Part shown: in pieces, positions 39,562-49,483 of the stretch | How the letters are laid out: the number at the start of each line of letters is the position of its first letter | Numbering within the stretch: the stretch's first letter is position 1 | From: an uncultured Enterobacterales bacterium | GTDB lineage: Bacteria; Pseudomonadota; Gammaproteobacteria; Enterobacterales; Enterobacteriaceae | Reading direction: 5' to 3' | Length of the DNA stretch: 64,000 bases | Assembly: GCA_946478305.1 (NCBI GenBank) | Contig: CAMLBO010000003.1 | Span: forward strand, 52,092 to 116,091 | Position numbers and translations under genes: made by a program | Notes under the pieces: model-generated | Databases searched by the model: none | What the model was told of the DNA's origin: nothing | What the model saw: only the letters and a program-made list of their open reading frames with translations

Positions 39562-40418
39562 ACCGATTCCCCCATGTTCAGCCCGGCTCTCTGCATTTTA
39601 TCTATCACCCAGGCGCGGGCTTCGCGTACTTCTTTTAGCGGATCCACAGCGCTCTCGCTCCACATCTCAATAAGATAGGGTCCACGATAACCGCTGTTGA
39701 GCAGCGTGCTGAAGCAACGTTCGAATTCCACCACGCCACTGCCGAACGGGACGTTTTTAAACACGCCGGGTTGAGTATCTTTGACATGTACTGCAACGAT
39801 ATGCCCGGCCCCGCTGGCCAGTTCCATCTGTACGTCATTGTCCCAGGCTGAGAGATTGCCGATATCAGGATAGAGCTGGAACCATGGGTTGTTGAGATAG
39901 TGCGCGTAACCTAACGCCTTACTGATCGAGTTCATCAGCGGATAGTCCATGATTTCCATCGCCAGCGTCACCTGCGCGCGGCTGGCCATTTCGACGGATT
40001 CCTGTAACCCATTGCGAAAACGTTCTCGGGTATGGTCGTTGGCGTCCTGATAATAGACGTCGTACCCCGCCAGCTGAATAACCCGGATACCGAGATCCTG
40101 TGCCAGCACGATGGCTTTACGCATGATCTCTAACCCCTGCACGCGGGTTTTTTCATCTTCTGAACCGAGCGGGAAGCGACGGTGCGCACTGAGGCACATC
40201 GACGGAATACGAATCCCGGTACGGGCGACGGCGTCGACCACCGCCATCCGCTGTTCGCGGCTCCAGTCAAGCCGTGCCAGTCGGTGATCGCTCTCATCAA
40301 CTGACATTTCGACGAAATCAAAACCCAGCTCTTTCGCCAGACTCAGACGTTCAAACCAGTCTTCACCCGCAGGCAGGGCTTTTTCATAGATCCCAAGCGG
40401 CACGGCTTTATGCATCAT
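39555..40418 (-). CDS. ulaE: UlaE, L-xylulose-5-phosphate 3-epimerase
   Basis: Converts L-xylulose-5-P (L-ribulose-5-P precursor) in the ascorbate pathway. The start is at ATG 40418 ([18 protein letters not shown]), seven bases after AAGGA, giving 287 residues (E. coli 284); the frame opens further into ulaD without homology. TIM-barrel isomerase with conserved [37 protein letters not shown] and [15 protein letters not shown], which carry the metal-binding Glu, Asp and His. Overlaps ulaF, 10 bases after ulaD. Confidence 0.95.
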   Translation of the reverse strand: MMHKAVPLGIYEKALPAGEDWFERLSLAKELGFDFVEMSVDESDHRLARLDWSREQRMAVVDAVARTGIRIPSMCLSAHRRFPLGSEDEKTRVQGLEIMRKAIVLAQDLGIRVIQLAGYDVYYQDANDHTRERFRNGLQESVEMASRAQVTLAMEIMDYPLMNSISKALGYAHYLNNPWFQLYPDIGNLSAWDNDVQMELASGAGHIVAVHVKDTQPGVFKNVPFGSGVVEFERCFSTLLNSGYRGPYLIEMWSESAVDPLKEVREARAWVIDKMQRAGLNMGESVC

Positions 40419-40428
40419 TGCGCTGTCC

Positions 40429-41085
40429 TTAGCCCCAGAGCTGGCTGATTGATTTTTTAAACTGACGGGCGGCGTCGACCGGATCTTTGGCATCGCGAAT
40501 GCTGCGACCAGCGATAAATACATGAACAGGAATATCTTTAAACAGCGGCAAATCTTCCAGCGCCAGACCGCCGGTGATGGTCACCTTGAACCCCATGCCG
40601 GAGAGGCGTTTGATGGCGGTAATGTCAGCATCACTCCATGCAACCCCGGCGGCCTGCGCATCGCGGCTGCGGTGATAAACCACCTGCTGGATGCCCGCGT
40701 CGTGCCACTCTTTGGCCTGTTCCCAGGTCCAGTAACCGGTCAGTTCAATCTGCACGTCGCCACCAAACTCTTTTGCCACTTCCAGCGCACCTTTGGTGGT
40801 GTTGATGTCAGCGCAGCAAATCACCGTCACCCAGTCCGCATTGGCTTCAAAGCACATGCGCGACAAGATTTTTCCGGCATCGGCGATTTTGGCATCCGCC
40901 AGCACGATTTTTTCCGGGTAGAGCGCTTTCAGGTCACGCACCGCGCGCACCCCTTCGGCAACACATAAAATGGTGCCAACTTCGATGATGTCGACTTCAC
41001 TGGCAATCAGGCGGGTGGTTTTGTAGGCGTCGTCCATGGACTGGTTATCCAGCGCCACCTGCAACATCGGTAATGAGTAAGACAT
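40429..41085 (-). CDS. ulaD: UlaD, 3-keto-L-gulonate-6-phosphate decarboxylase
   Basis: Decarboxylates 3-keto-L-gulonate-6-P to L-xylulose-5-P. The product has 218 residues, in the orotidine-5'-P decarboxylase suprafamily. Key residues are in [16 protein letters not shown] (first Asp), [12 protein letters not shown] (Asp-x-Lys-x-x-Asp motif) and the phosphate loop [13 protein letters not shown]. It lies 17 bases after ulaC. Confidence 0.95.
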   Translation of the reverse strand: MSYSLPMLQVALDNQSMDDAYKTTRLIASEVDIIEVGTILCVAEGVRAVRDLKALYPEKIVLADAKIADAGKILSRMCFEANADWVTVICCADINTTKGALEVAKEFGGDVQIELTGYWTWEQAKEWHDAGIQQVVYHRSRDAQAAGVAWSDADITAIKRLSGMGFKVTITGGLALEDLPLFKDIPVHVFIAGRSIRDAKDPVDAARQFKKSISQLWG

Positions 41086-41102
41086 AATGAATTCCTTCTC
41101 TG

Positions 41103-41573
41103 TTATTGCGCCGCCGCAGCGGACGTCTGATCGATTAAATCCAGTACCTGCTGGGGCGTAGTGCAGGCGCGCAGCCGGTCAAAGTTCGCTTCATCTTCAA
41201 ACAGGTTAACCACCTGCATGATGCCGACCTCCTGATGAGCGTTGGCGTCAACCGCTGCCAGCGTGATCAGGATATCGACCGGGTCGTTATCTTCATGGTT
41301 AAACACCAGCGGTTTTTTCAGCGTTACCAGAGCAAAGCCTGTCTCGATAACGCCCTCTTCCGGGCGGCCATGCGGCATGGCCAGGCCGGGCGCGATGACA
41401 AAATAGGGGCCAAAGCGCTCAACGCCATCCAAAATCGCCTGATAGTAGCGGGGTTCCACCACACCGGCGTCCACCAGTAAATCGACGCCAATTTTCACCG
41501 CTTCCTGCCAGGTTTCTGCTTCCGCGTTCAGGCGGATGGACTGATTTTCAGCCAGAGAATCACGCAGTTTCAT
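41103..41573 (-). CDS. ulaC: UlaC, ascorbate-specific PTS EIIA
   Basis: Cytoplasmic EIIA subunit of the ascorbate PTS, 156 residues (E. coli 154). The phosphorylated His is H68 in [13 protein letters not shown], the pattern of the mannitol/fructose EIIA superfamily. It passes phosphate from HPr to UlaB. Close spacing to ulaB (9 bases) and ulaD. Confidence 0.95.
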   Translation of the reverse strand: MKLRDSLAENQSIRLNAEAETWQEAVKIGVDLLVDAGVVEPRYYQAILDGVERFGPYFVIAPGLAMPHGRPEEGVIETGFALVTLKKPLVFNHEDNDPVDILITLAAVDANAHQEVGIMQVVNLFEDEANFDRLRACTTPQQVLDLIDQTSAAAAQ

Positions 41574-41582
41574 GGGCGTTCC

Positions 41583-41891
41583 TTATTTCTTCAGGTCTTT
41601 GGCAAAGTGTGCGTTGATCACTTCCATCACCTTCGGGCCAAAGTCAGCGGCAGAGAGCATATTGCGCACGCCGACCACGTATTTATTGCCACTGACGGTG
41701 ATCTCATCCGCCACATGCGTAGAAGCGACAATAATGTCCGCCCCGCCCAGCTCAGATTTATACTCACCGACTGCGCAGCTGTTCATGGTGTGATCTACTC
41801 CTTCCTGCGTCAGGAACTGCCCAATTTTCATCTTCATGATCATCGAACTGCCTTGCCCGCAACCGCATACCGCCAGAATTCGTACTGTCAT
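41583..41891 (-). CDS. ulaB: UlaB, ascorbate-specific PTS EIIB
   Basis: Small EIIB subunit of 102 residues. The phosphorylated Cys is C9 in [12 protein letters not shown], followed by a glycine-rich P-loop-like turn. It takes phosphate from UlaC and gives it to ascorbate during transport through UlaA. It lies 14 bases after ulaA in the operon. Confidence 0.95.
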   Translation of the reverse strand: MTVRILAVCGCGQGSSMIMKMKIGQFLTQEGVDHTMNSCAVGEYKSELGGADIIVASTHVADEITVSGNKYVVGVRNMLSAADFGPKVMEVINAHFAKDLKK

Positions 41892-41905
41892 GGGAACCTC
41901 GTTGA

Positions 41906-43309
41906 TTAGTGTGAAGTGGATTGATTAAGCGCTTGTTTGTCAGCGTCCTCTTCAGCGCGCAATGTGCGCCCCGCAAAGAACATATAAAGCAGTGCAATGA
42001 CCACGATGACGCCCATAAAGGCCATACCAACGCTGAAGAAGCCCTGCATCATCGGTGGCGCGAGAATTGACCAGTCCGCCATGCCCATCCAGGCGCTGAG
42101 GCCGGTCAGTTTGATGGCCCAGACACAGCCGAAAATTTCGAGCATACCCATCACCAGACAGATCTTCAGCGCCGCGCGCCAGCCGCCGAAATGGTTGGCA
42201 AAGACGCCAATGGTGGCGTTGGAGAAGAACATCGGGATGAAACCGGGGATGATCATGATCGAGGATCCCATTGCAACCAGAATGCCGACGGCAATCAGTT
42301 GGCCGATGGTTCCCCACATAAAGCCCCACACCACGGCGTTTGGCGCGAAGCTGTAAATCGCCGCGCAGTCGATAGCCAGAACGGCACCGGGGATTAAACG
42401 CTGGGATATACCGTTAAAAGCTTCAGTCAGTTCGGCAACAAACATGCGCACACCCTGAATGATGATGAAAATGGCCACGGCGAACATCAGACCGGTTTGC
42501 AGGATGTAAATGGTCCAGTGCGTTTTACCGGCCATCTGTTGCAGGGTATCAAGGCCGAACGAGCAGAGAATAATGCCAAAGAAAATGGTCATGACGATGG
42601 CAGTCGAGACGATGTTGTCATGGAAAATATTCAGCCACCCTGGCAGCTTGAGGTCTTCCACGCTCTCTTCTTTCTTGCCCAGATAAGGCGCGACTTTGTA
42701 AGCAATCCATGAGGCAAACTGCTGCTGGTGACCGATGGAAAAACCACTGTTTTCCGTCACGGACTGCGTCGGCTTGTACATCATGTTGGAGGTAATACCC
42801 CAATAGAGCGACACCAGAAACGCGGTTGACCAGATAGTCGTCCACATCGGGTAGCCCATGATGTAGAAGAACACCGCAATCAGCCCGGCTTGCTGGAACA
42901 TGATGTGGCCAGTGAGCATGATGGTGCGGATACCCGTGATACGGCGAAAGACGACGTAAAGAATATTGAGGCCAAGTGCGATAAGCACCGCGTAACCGAC
43001 CCAGCTATAGGCATCGCCCATGCGCTCAACCGCTGCCATCATTGAGGCATAGGTGTCAGATATCGCACCATTGATGCCGTAGACTTCAGACAGTTTGGCG
43101 ACTACCGGCTTGAATGTACCGGTCAAAATCCCGGAGCCCGCTTGCAGCAACATAAAACCGATAATGGTTTTGATGGTGCCTTTGATGATCACACTCGCGC
43201 TTTTCCTGAGCAGGATGTAACCCAACATGGTGACGATACCCAGCAACAACGGTGCATTGGTCATCACCTGATTAAAAAATACGGTAAATACGGTGTAGAG
43301 GAATTCCAT
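41906..43309 (-). CDS. ulaA: UlaA, ascorbate-specific PTS EIIC permease
   Basis: Membrane subunit of the L-ascorbate PTS (SgaT), 467 residues (E. coli 465), with about eleven hydrophobic helices. Family segments are [18 protein letters not shown] near the N-terminus, [19 protein letters not shown] and [22 protein letters not shown]. First gene of ulaABCDEF; divergent from ulaG across a 413-base regulatory region. Confidence 0.96.
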   Translation of the reverse strand: MEFLYTVFTVFFNQVMTNAPLLLGIVTMLGYILLRKSASVIIKGTIKTIIGFMLLQAGSGILTGTFKPVVAKLSEVYGINGAISDTYASMMAAVERMGDAYSWVGYAVLIALGLNILYVVFRRITGIRTIMLTGHIMFQQAGLIAVFFYIMGYPMWTTIWSTAFLVSLYWGITSNMMYKPTQSVTENSGFSIGHQQQFASWIAYKVAPYLGKKEESVEDLKLPGWLNIFHDNIVSTAIVMTIFFGIILCSFGLDTLQQMAGKTHWTIYILQTGLMFAVAIFIIIQGVRMFVAELTEAFNGISQRLIPGAVLAIDCAAIYSFAPNAVVWGFMWGTIGQLIAVGILVAMGSSIMIIPGFIPMFFSNATIGVFANHFGGWRAALKICLVMGMLEIFGCVWAIKLTGLSAWMGMADWSILAPPMMQGFFSVGMAFMGVIVVIALLYMFFAGRTLRAEEDADKQALNQSTSH

Positions 43310-43722
43310 AAAACACTCCGTTAACCTTCGAGAGACCTGCCCAGGCTTTTACCCTGTTGCATTAGCCACAAACGATGTAGGGACGCTGAAACTCTAATGC
43401 TCACCGCCAATCAGTAAAAGATTCAATTTGATTATTTGTGAGCGCACTCGCAAGTTATCGTTGAACGTTGCAGAAATCCTCTTTTACCGCCAGACAATTA
43501 TCGCAATAAATTCATGCATATAAATACTTTACCCATCGATAACATCCCTTTTTCACACTAATATCGTGATATTGCAGGAGCGTTATTTGCGTGTTTTATC
43601 TTCTTTTTTCCATTGCTCGCCGCCAAAATCAGTGCTAATTTCCTCACCATGAAATCACATATAATCATAATATGATTTTTTAGTGATTTAATTGACACAT
43701 CAATACATGACGAGGGAAGACC
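43310..43722. promoter_or_regulatory. Divergent ulaA-ulaG control region
   Basis: A 413-base gene-free gap. In E. coli this region holds UlaR operators, a CRP site and an IHF site. Here TGTGAGCGCACTCGCA (43437-43452) matches a CRP site except for one base in the right half. A perfect 15-base dyad, AATCATA-A-TATGATT, lies at 43663-43677 close to the ulaG start, and AATATCGTGATATT lies at 43560-43573; both are candidate UlaR operators. The distance between them is compatible with looping, but that is inference. Confidence 0.5.
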
Positions 43723-44787
43723 ATGAGCAAAGTAGAAACCATCAGCCGCGAGTCCTGGATCCTCAGCACCTTTCCTGAGTGGGGTACTTGGTTAAACGAA
43801 GAGATAGAACAGGAGCGCGTCGAACCGGGCACCTTCGCCATGTGGTGGCTGGGTTGTACCGGTATCTGGTTGAAATCAGAGGGTGGCGCCAATATTTGTG
43901 TCGACTTCTGGTGTGGCGTGGGCAAGCAAAATCACAGCAGTCCGCTGATGAAAACCGGCCACCAGATGCAGCGCATGGCGGGTGTGCAGAAACTTCAACC
44001 CAACCTGCGTACTACGCCGTTTGTGCTGGATCCGTTTGCCATCAGAGAGATCGACGCCGTTCTGTCAACGCATGACCATAATGACCATATTGACGTCAAC
44101 GTGGCGGCGGCCGTGATGCAAAACTGTGCCGCAGACGTGCCGTTTATCGGCCCGCAAACCTGCGTAGATTTATGGATGAGCTGGGGTGTCCCGGCAGAGC
44201 GCTGCATCGTGATGACGCCGGGAAAAGTCGTGCGGATTAAGGATGTTGAAATTCACGCGCTGGATTCGTTTGACCGCACCGTGCTCATCACATTGCCGGC
44301 AGATCAGAAAGCGGCGGGCGTACTGCCTGACATGATGGATCAGCGCGCGGTGAACTATCTGTTCAAAACGCCGGGCGGCAATCTCTATCACAGCGGTGAT
44401 TCCCACTATTCCAACTACTACGCCAAGCATGGCAACGAATATAAAATCGACGTGGCGCTGGGTTCATACGGCGAAAACCCACGCGGCGTGACCGATAAAA
44501 TGACCAGCGTGGATATGCTGCGAATGGCAGAGTCGTTGAAAACTCAGGTCGTTATTCCTTTCCATCATGATATCTGGTCTAACTTCCAGGCTGACCCGCA
44601 GGAGATTCGCGTACTGTGGGAAATGAAGAAAGATCGCCTGAAATATGGCTTCAAACCCTTTATCTGGCAGGTTGGCGGCAAGTTTACCTACCCGAATGAC
44701 AAAGATAATTTCGAGTATCACTATCCGCGCGGTTTTGATGACTGTTTCACCACTGAGACAGATTTACCTTTCAAATCATTCCTTTAA
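43723..44787 (+). CDS. ulaG: UlaG, L-ascorbate-6-phosphate lactonase
   Basis: Mn-dependent metallo-beta-lactamase-fold enzyme that opens the lactone ring of ascorbate-6-P made by the PTS. The product has 354 residues, identical in length to E. coli. The metal motif HDHNDH is in [13 protein letters not shown]; further ligands are in [13 protein letters not shown] and the late [13 protein letters not shown]. Divergent from ulaA; ulaR follows after 129 bases in the same direction. Confidence 0.97.
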   Translation: MSKVETISRESWILSTFPEWGTWLNEEIEQERVEPGTFAMWWLGCTGIWLKSEGGANICVDFWCGVGKQNHSSPLMKTGHQMQRMAGVQKLQPNLRTTPFVLDPFAIREIDAVLSTHDHNDHIDVNVAAAVMQNCAADVPFIGPQTCVDLWMSWGVPAERCIVMTPGKVVRIKDVEIHALDSFDRTVLITLPADQKAAGVLPDMMDQRAVNYLFKTPGGNLYHSGDSHYSNYYAKHGNEYKIDVALGSYGENPRGVTDKMTSVDMLRMAESLKTQVVIPFHHDIWSNFQADPQEIRVLWEMKKDRLKYGFKPFIWQVGGKFTYPNDKDNFEYHYPRGFDDCFTTETDLPFKSFL

Positions 44788-44916
44788 TCGTAAATCGTTG
44801 TGGGGCGGAACGTATTCCGCCCTTTTGTTCAATACCTCATTCTCAAGACGACCGGTATATGAATGATTCAAACGCGCGTCTATAATCATGCGTAATCATT
44901 CCCCCTCGGAGTCACC

Positions 44917-45672
44917 ATGACAGAACCACAACGTCACAATGCGATCCTTGAGCTTTTACAACGTCAGGGCCAGATTTCTGTCTCAGATGTGATTAACAAT
45001 TTTGATATTTCGCCCGCTACTGCGCGCCGTGATATCACCAAACTCAATGAACTGGGTAAACTGCGTAAAGTGCGTAACGGTGCCGAAGCGGTAAGCTCAC
45101 CCCGCCAGAACTGGACCCCGCTAAACATTCACCAGACGCAAAATCTCAATGAAAAAATGCGTATCGCTCAGGCGGCGGCGCAGCTGTGCCAGCCGGGTGA
45201 AAGCGTGGTGATTAACTGCGGTTCTACTGCCTTTCTGCTGGGCCGCGAAATGTGCGGCAAAGATATTCAGGTGATCACCAACTATTTGCCTCTGGCTAAT
45301 TATCTGATTGAGCAGGAGCACGAGAGCGTGGTCATCATGGGCGGCCAGTACAATAAGAGTCAGTCCATCACGCTGGCACCACAAGACGGCGACGCCAGTC
45401 TGTATGCAGGCCACTGGATGTTCACCAGCGGCGCGGGGCTGACCAGCGACGGTCTGTATAAAACCGATATGCTCACCGCGATGGCCGAGCAGAAGATGCT
45501 CAATTATGTCGGCAAACTGGCAGTATTGGTCGACAGCACGAAAGTCGGCCAGCGCGCCGGGATGCTGTTTAGCCGCACCGAGCAAATCGACGTTCTCATT
45601 ACCGGACAGGACGCTGACGCGGCGATCCTCGATCAGCTGCGCGCCAAAGGCGTGAAGGTGATGTTGGTCTGA
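44917..45672 (+). CDS. ulaR: UlaR, DeoR-family repressor of the ula regulon
   Basis: A 251-residue DeoR-type repressor that releases DNA when L-ascorbate-6-P binds. N-terminal helix-turn-helix ([22 protein letters not shown], given by position about 19-40) and a C-terminal sugar-phosphate sensor domain ([27 protein letters not shown]). In E. coli ulaR lies next to ulaG with the same orientation, so the whole regulon is complete here. The insertion of this block between malP and glpE differs from E. coli, where ula lies elsewhere. Confidence 0.93.
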   Translation: MTEPQRHNAILELLQRQGQISVSDVINNFDISPATARRDITKLNELGKLRKVRNGAEAVSSPRQNWTPLNIHQTQNLNEKMRIAQAAAQLCQPGESVVINCGSTAFLLGREMCGKDIQVITNYLPLANYLIEQEHESVVIMGGQYNKSQSITLAPQDGDASLYAGHWMFTSGAGLTSDGLYKTDMLTAMAEQKMLNYVGKLAVLVDSTKVGQRAGMLFSRTEQIDVLITGQDADAAILDQLRAKGVKVMLV

Positions 45673-45767
45673 TCGGCTATTTTCATTTATCCCTGCTCTT
45701 TGTCTGGTCTTGGCGGCTGAATAATTCGGTAGAATAGATTCAGTAATCATTTAAGAGGCCCGGCCAA

Positions 45768-46088
45768 ATGGAACAATTTGAAGCAATTAGCGTAGAGCTT
45801 GCGCACACCCGCCTGAAATCCGGCGATGCGGTGATGGTCGATATCCGTGACCCGCAGAGTTTTGGCGTCGCACACGCCCCTGGCGCATTTCATCTGAGTA
45901 ATGACAGTATGGCCGCCTTCATGCAGACCACCGATGCTAAAACACCGGTAATGGTAATGTGTTATCACGGCATCAGCAGCCGCGGCGCGGCACAGTTCCT
46001 CATCGGCCAGGGATTCGAGTCCGTCTACAGCGTGGACGGCGGCTTTGAAGCCTGGTCAAAAACCTTCCCCCAGGATGTCGAAGCCTGA
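45768..46088 (+). CDS. glpE: GlpE, thiosulfate sulfurtransferase (rhodanese)
   Basis: Single-domain cytoplasmic rhodanese, 106 residues (E. coli 108). The active Cys is in [13 protein letters not shown], and the conserved [10 protein letters not shown] and GFEAWSK strands are present. It is the first gene of the glpE-glpG-glpR set, here interrupted after glpE by a PLP-enzyme gene. The AAGAGGCC sequence upstream is the likely ribosome binding site. Confidence 0.94.
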   Translation: MEQFEAISVELAHTRLKSGDAVMVDIRDPQSFGVAHAPGAFHLSNDSMAAFMQTTDAKTPVMVMCYHGISSRGAAQFLIGQGFESVYSVDGGFEAWSKTFPQDVEA

Positions 46089-46104
46089 TTTTCCGTTATT
46101 TTAC

Positions 46105-46151
46105 CGGCGCAGACTCACTTCCTTTATAACCAGCCCGATCGATCTGCGCCG
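46105..46151. repeat. Inverted repeat upstream of the PLP-enzyme gene
   Basis: CGGCGCAGA (46105-46113) and TCTGCGCCG (46143-46151) form a perfect 9-bp dyad with a 29-base interval, 78 bases before the next start. It may be a terminator-less hairpin after glpE or a regulator site for the inserted gene. Confidence 0.45.
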
Positions 46152-46228
46152 AAAATGTTCTTAAGCGGAAAAAGCTACATATCTTCAGTCTTGATATAAT
46201 TTCCTTCTACCAACGACAGGATTTCAAG

Positions 46229-47419
46229 ATGAAACATCTGAACACTTCACGTTCTTTAGGGATGCGCACCCTCGCTGTTCATGGCGGCCAACAGCCCGAC
46301 GCCCAGACGGGCGCTATCACGACGCCTATCACGGCGTCTTCTGCATTTTCGTACCCTGATTTTGACAGCGGTGCGCGCCGTTTCAGCGGTGAAGAGCCAG
46401 GCTACATGTACAGCCGCTTCGCTAACCCGACGGTGACCGTTTTCGAGCAGAAACTGGCGGCGCTGGAAGGCGCAGAAACTGCCGTCGCCTGTGCCAGCGG
46501 CATGGCGGCGATCAGCGCCACCTTATTTGCCCTGCTGGTGCCAGGCGATGAGATCATTCATATCGGCACGCTGTACGGCGGCACTGAGGGCGTGGTGCGC
46601 AATTTGCTGCCGCGTTACGGCATCAAACCGGTTCACGTCGCAAACGTCGCCGAACTGGAAGCCGCATTCACCAAAAATACCAAAGTGGTGCTGGTCGAGA
46701 CACCGGCCAATCCGGGTCTGGATATCGCCGATCTGGCGCAAATCGCCCGTTTGTCGAAAGCGGCCGGTGCGGTGAGCGTGGCGGACAACACCTTTGCGAC
46801 GCCGTACTTGACGCGTCCGCTGGAGCTGGGCATTGATATCGTTCTGCACTCTGCGACCAAATACATCAGCGGTCACGGCGATGCGACCGGCGGCGTAGTG
46901 GCCGGTTCTGCGGCGCTTATCACACCAATTCGCACCCTGAGCCTGAAACAGTTCGGTGGCTGCCTTAGCCCGTTCGAAGCCAGCTTGCTGATCCGCGGAT
47001 TAAAAACGCTGCCGCTGCGCGTCGAAGCCAGCTCGCTGAGTGCACAGGCCGTGGCAGAATTCCTCGACGGACACAGTGCGGTGGAAACCGTGTTTTATCC
47101 GGGACTGAAACAGCATCCGGGTCATGCAGTGGCATCGCAGCAGATGAAACTGTTCGGCGGGATTATGGCGATCGAACTGAAAGGCGGTCTGAATGCTGCA
47201 CGGACGTTCCTCGATAAACTAAACATCATCACGCAAGCCGTGTCTCTGGGCGATACCGATTCGCTGGCCTGCCATCCGGCATCCACCACCCACAGCGCGG
47301 TCTCACCGGAGGTACGCCGTCAAAGCGGCATTACCGACGGTCTGGTGCGTATCAGTATCGGCATTGAAGACGTGGAAGATTTGGTGGATGACATTCAGCA
47401 GGCGCTCGAAGGGCTCTAA
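46229..47419 (+). CDS. Cys/Met-metabolism PLP-dependent lyase (methionine/cystathionine gamma-lyase type)
   Basis: A 396-residue fold-type I PLP enzyme. The cofactor Lys is in HSATKYISGHGD; YMYSRFANPTV near the N-terminus and the phosphate-binding SGMAAI loop are typical. In well-studied methionine gamma-lyases the LYGCT motif carries a catalytic Cys; here it reads LYGGT, so a true methionine gamma-lyase is doubtful and cystathionine or homocysteine substrates are possible. It has its own strong terminator and an upstream inverted repeat, and sits between glpE and glpG, where E. coli has nothing. It looks like a separately expressed insertion into the glp operon. Confidence 0.8.
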   Translation: MKHLNTSRSLGMRTLAVHGGQQPDAQTGAITTPITASSAFSYPDFDSGARRFSGEEPGYMYSRFANPTVTVFEQKLAALEGAETAVACASGMAAISATLFALLVPGDEIIHIGTLYGGTEGVVRNLLPRYGIKPVHVANVAELEAAFTKNTKVVLVETPANPGLDIADLAQIARLSKAAGAVSVADNTFATPYLTRPLELGIDIVLHSATKYISGHGDATGGVVAGSAALITPIRTLSLKQFGGCLSPFEASLLIRGLKTLPLRVEASSLSAQAVAEFLDGHSAVETVFYPGLKQHPGHAVASQQMKLFGGIMAIELKGGLNAARTFLDKLNIITQAVSLGDTDSLACHPASTTHSAVSPEVRRQSGITDGLVRISIGIEDVEDLVDDIQQALEGL

Positions 47420-47446
47420 TTTCTTCGCGCCGTCACTGTTTTGATA

Positions 47447-47482
47447 AAAAAACCGACCAGGGTTTGCCCGGTCGGTTTTTTT
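47447..47482. terminator. Terminator after the PLP-enzyme gene
   Basis: A-run, ACCGACC then a second short GGG/CCC stem, GGTCGGT and a long T-run. It lies 28 bases after the stop. It should cut glpG-glpR off from glpE unless read-through or an internal promoter (47483-47600) is used. Confidence 0.88.
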
Positions 47483-47600
47483 TATGCAGCATACAGCCCG
47501 CGCCTCTGACGTTATAATCGACTTTCTTTATGCTGGCAGATTAGGAACCTCCTACCCATGTCGTCGAAAAAACCATCTATTACAGGACCAGCAAAATAAT

Positions 47601-48437
47601 ATGGTACGTATTCTAAGCCTGAACAATCCCCGTCTGGCCCTGGCCTTTGTCGATTACATGGCGACGCAGGGGATAAAACTGCAGGTCAAAAAAGAGAGCC
47701 AGGAAGTGCAACTGTGGCTGGACGATGAATCCCGCCTGCCAGAAGTAGAGCAGCAGGTCGCGCTTTTTTTAGAAGACCCGCTGCATGAGCGCTATCTCGC
47801 CGCCAGCTGGCATACCGGCACTACCGACGCACATTTGAATTATCAGCACTACTCCTACTGGCAGCGCATCCGCAGCCAGGCTGGCCCGCTCACCATGGCG
47901 GTAATTTTTCTGTGCATTGCCGTCTATATTCTGCAACAGATTTACGGTGATGAAAGCGTCATGCGCGTGCTGGCATGGCCGATGGACAGCAGCCAGTATG
48001 TTGAAATCTGGCGCTGGTTCAGCCCCGCGTTGCTGCACTTCTCATTGCTGCATATTTTGTTCAATTTGTTGTGGTGGTGGTATCTCGGTGGCCCCGTGGA
48101 AAAACGTCTCGGGACGGGCAAACTTTTCACTATCACCCTTGTATCGGCGCTGGTCAGCGGCTGGGGCCAGTCGTTATTCAGCGGTATCTGGTTCGGTGGT
48201 TTATCCGGCGTAGTCTATGCCCTGATGGGTTATGTCTGGCTGAACGGGGAGTTGAAACCTGAACGTGGTATTTCTCTGCCGCGCGGACTAATGGTATTTT
48301 CCATTGCCTGGCTGGTGCTGGGCTACTTCAATGTGATGGGCATGGCGATTGCCAATGCCGCGCACGTTTTCGGTCTGGTGCTTGGCCTGCTCATGGCCTT
48401 TGTTGACACCCGTACGTCACATAAAAAACACAATTAG
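47601..48437 (+). CDS. glpG: GlpG, rhomboid intramembrane protease
   Basis: Intramembrane serine protease. I set the start at ATG 47601 ([11 protein letters not shown]), which aligns with the family N-terminus and gives 278 residues (E. coli 276); the frame is open further upstream through the terminator and is not credible there. A cytosolic N-domain (about 1-65) is followed by six membrane helices. The catalytic dyad is S202 in [12 protein letters not shown] and H255 in [10 protein letters not shown]151 and N155-region HILFN supplies the oxyanion hole. It is followed by glpR after nine bases. Confidence 0.95.
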   Translation: MVRILSLNNPRLALAFVDYMATQGIKLQVKKESQEVQLWLDDESRLPEVEQQVALFLEDPLHERYLAASWHTGTTDAHLNYQHYSYWQRIRSQAGPLTMAVIFLCIAVYILQQIYGDESVMRVLAWPMDSSQYVEIWRWFSPALLHFSLLHILFNLLWWWYLGGPVEKRLGTGKLFTITLVSALVSGWGQSLFSGIWFGGLSGVVYALMGYVWLNGELKPERGISLPRGLMVFSIAWLVLGYFNVMGMAIANAAHVFGLVLGLLMAFVDTRTSHKKHN

Positions 48438-48446
48438 GGGATTTCG

Positions 48447-49205
48447 GTGAAACAGACACAACGCCATGACGCCATTATTGACCTGGTACGCCAGCAGGGT
48501 TATGTGAGCACCGAGGAGCTGGTGGAGCACTTCGCCGTCAGCCCGCAGACTATTCGCCGCGACCTCAACGATCTGGCAGAGCAGAATAAAATTCACCGTC
48601 ATCACGGCGGTGCGGCACTGCCATCGAGTTCGGTCAACGCTGCCTATAACGACCGTAAAATCATGTGGTCGGAAGAGAAAGCGCGTATTGCCCAGCGCGT
48701 GGCCGCACAGATCCCTGACGGAGCAACACTGTTTATCGACATCGGCACGACGCCGGAAGCTGTGGCACATGCACTGCTCAATCATAAGAATCTGCGCGTA
48801 GTCACCAATAATCTGAACGTTGCCACACTGCTGACGGCTAAAGAAGATTTCCGACTGATCCTGGCCGGGGGCGAGGTGCGCACCCGCGACGGCGGCATCA
48901 TGGGCGAGGCCACGCTGGACTTCATCTCTCAGTTCCGCCTGGATTACGGCATTCTGGGCATCAGCGGCATCGATATGGATGGCTCGCTGCTGGAGTTTGA
49001 CTATCATGAAGTGCGCACCAAACGCGCGATCATCGAGAACTCGCGCTGCGTCATGCTGGTCACCGACCACTCCAAGTTTGGCCGTAACGCGATGGTGAAT
49101 CTCGGCAATATGAGTCTGATCGACTACCTCTTCACCGACCAGCAGCCGCCGGAAAGCGTGATGAAAATTATCGACAAGTACGACGTCCAGCTCGAACTCT
49201 GCTAA
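48447..49205 (+). CDS. glpR: GlpR, DeoR-family repressor of the glp regulon
   Basis: Repressor of glycerol-3-phosphate genes, released by G3P. The product has 252 residues, the E. coli length. The helix-turn-helix is in YVSTEELVEHFAVSPQTIRRDL; the C-terminal effector domain begins near residue 60. It ends 278 bases before glpD on the same strand, so regulator and target lie in tandem, whereas in E. coli glpEGR is transcribed away from glpD. In E. coli K-12 a glpR frameshift is a known strain defect; here the frame is intact. Confidence 0.96.
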   Translation: MKQTQRHDAIIDLVRQQGYVSTEELVEHFAVSPQTIRRDLNDLAEQNKIHRHHGGAALPSSSVNAAYNDRKIMWSEEKARIAQRVAAQIPDGATLFIDIGTTPEAVAHALLNHKNLRVVTNNLNVATLLTAKEDFRLILAGGEVRTRDGGIMGEATLDFISQFRLDYGILGISGIDMDGSLLEFDYHEVRTKRAIIENSRCVMLVTDHSKFGRNAMVNLGNMSLIDYLFTDQQPPESVMKIIDKYDVQLELC

Positions 49206-49219
49206 ATCGGCCCTGCCCG

Positions 49220-49245
49220 CCGGATGCGTTTAGTTACGCATCCGG
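49220..49245. repeat. REP-like hairpin after glpR
   Basis: Ten-base stem CCGGATGCGT (49220-49229) and ACGCATCCGG (49236-49245) with a 6-base loop, starting 14 bases after the glpR stop and lacking a T-run. The sequence recalls enterobacterial REP/PU elements (GCCGGATGCG...). Confidence 0.55.
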
Positions 49246-49411
49246 TACTCTCGCTTCACGCCTCCTAACGTCAAACGAACAATTGCGAAAAAACCCGCGC
49301 GTTAGGCTTTTCCTTTCGCTTTTTCTCTGACCTTTTTGCTCAAAAACGACAAAATAATGTTACCTCCATCACGCCTAAATGTTTTTATTTGGTTAACGCT
49401 TGGCTTGTTTG

Positions 49412-49450
49412 ACGATTCTCGATTACAATCGTGAGCGAAAACGAACATAA
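49412..49450. promoter_or_regulatory. GlpR operator-like sites upstream of glpD
   Basis: GTGAGCGAAAACGAACATAA (49431-49450), read on the other strand as TTATGTTCGTTTTCGCTCAC, fits the GlpR consensus (half-sites of ATGTTCG type). A second half-like site GATTCTCGAT lies just upstream (49415-49424). They end about 34 bases before the glpD start. Confidence 0.65.
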
Positions 49451-49483
49451 AAGAGCTATTTCGAACATCTGGAGGAAGATGAC

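Noticed and set aside
46229..47419. Naming the PLP enzyme megL/mgl
   Set aside because: The catalytic Cys expected in methionine gamma-lyases is replaced by Gly, so only the broader family is supported.
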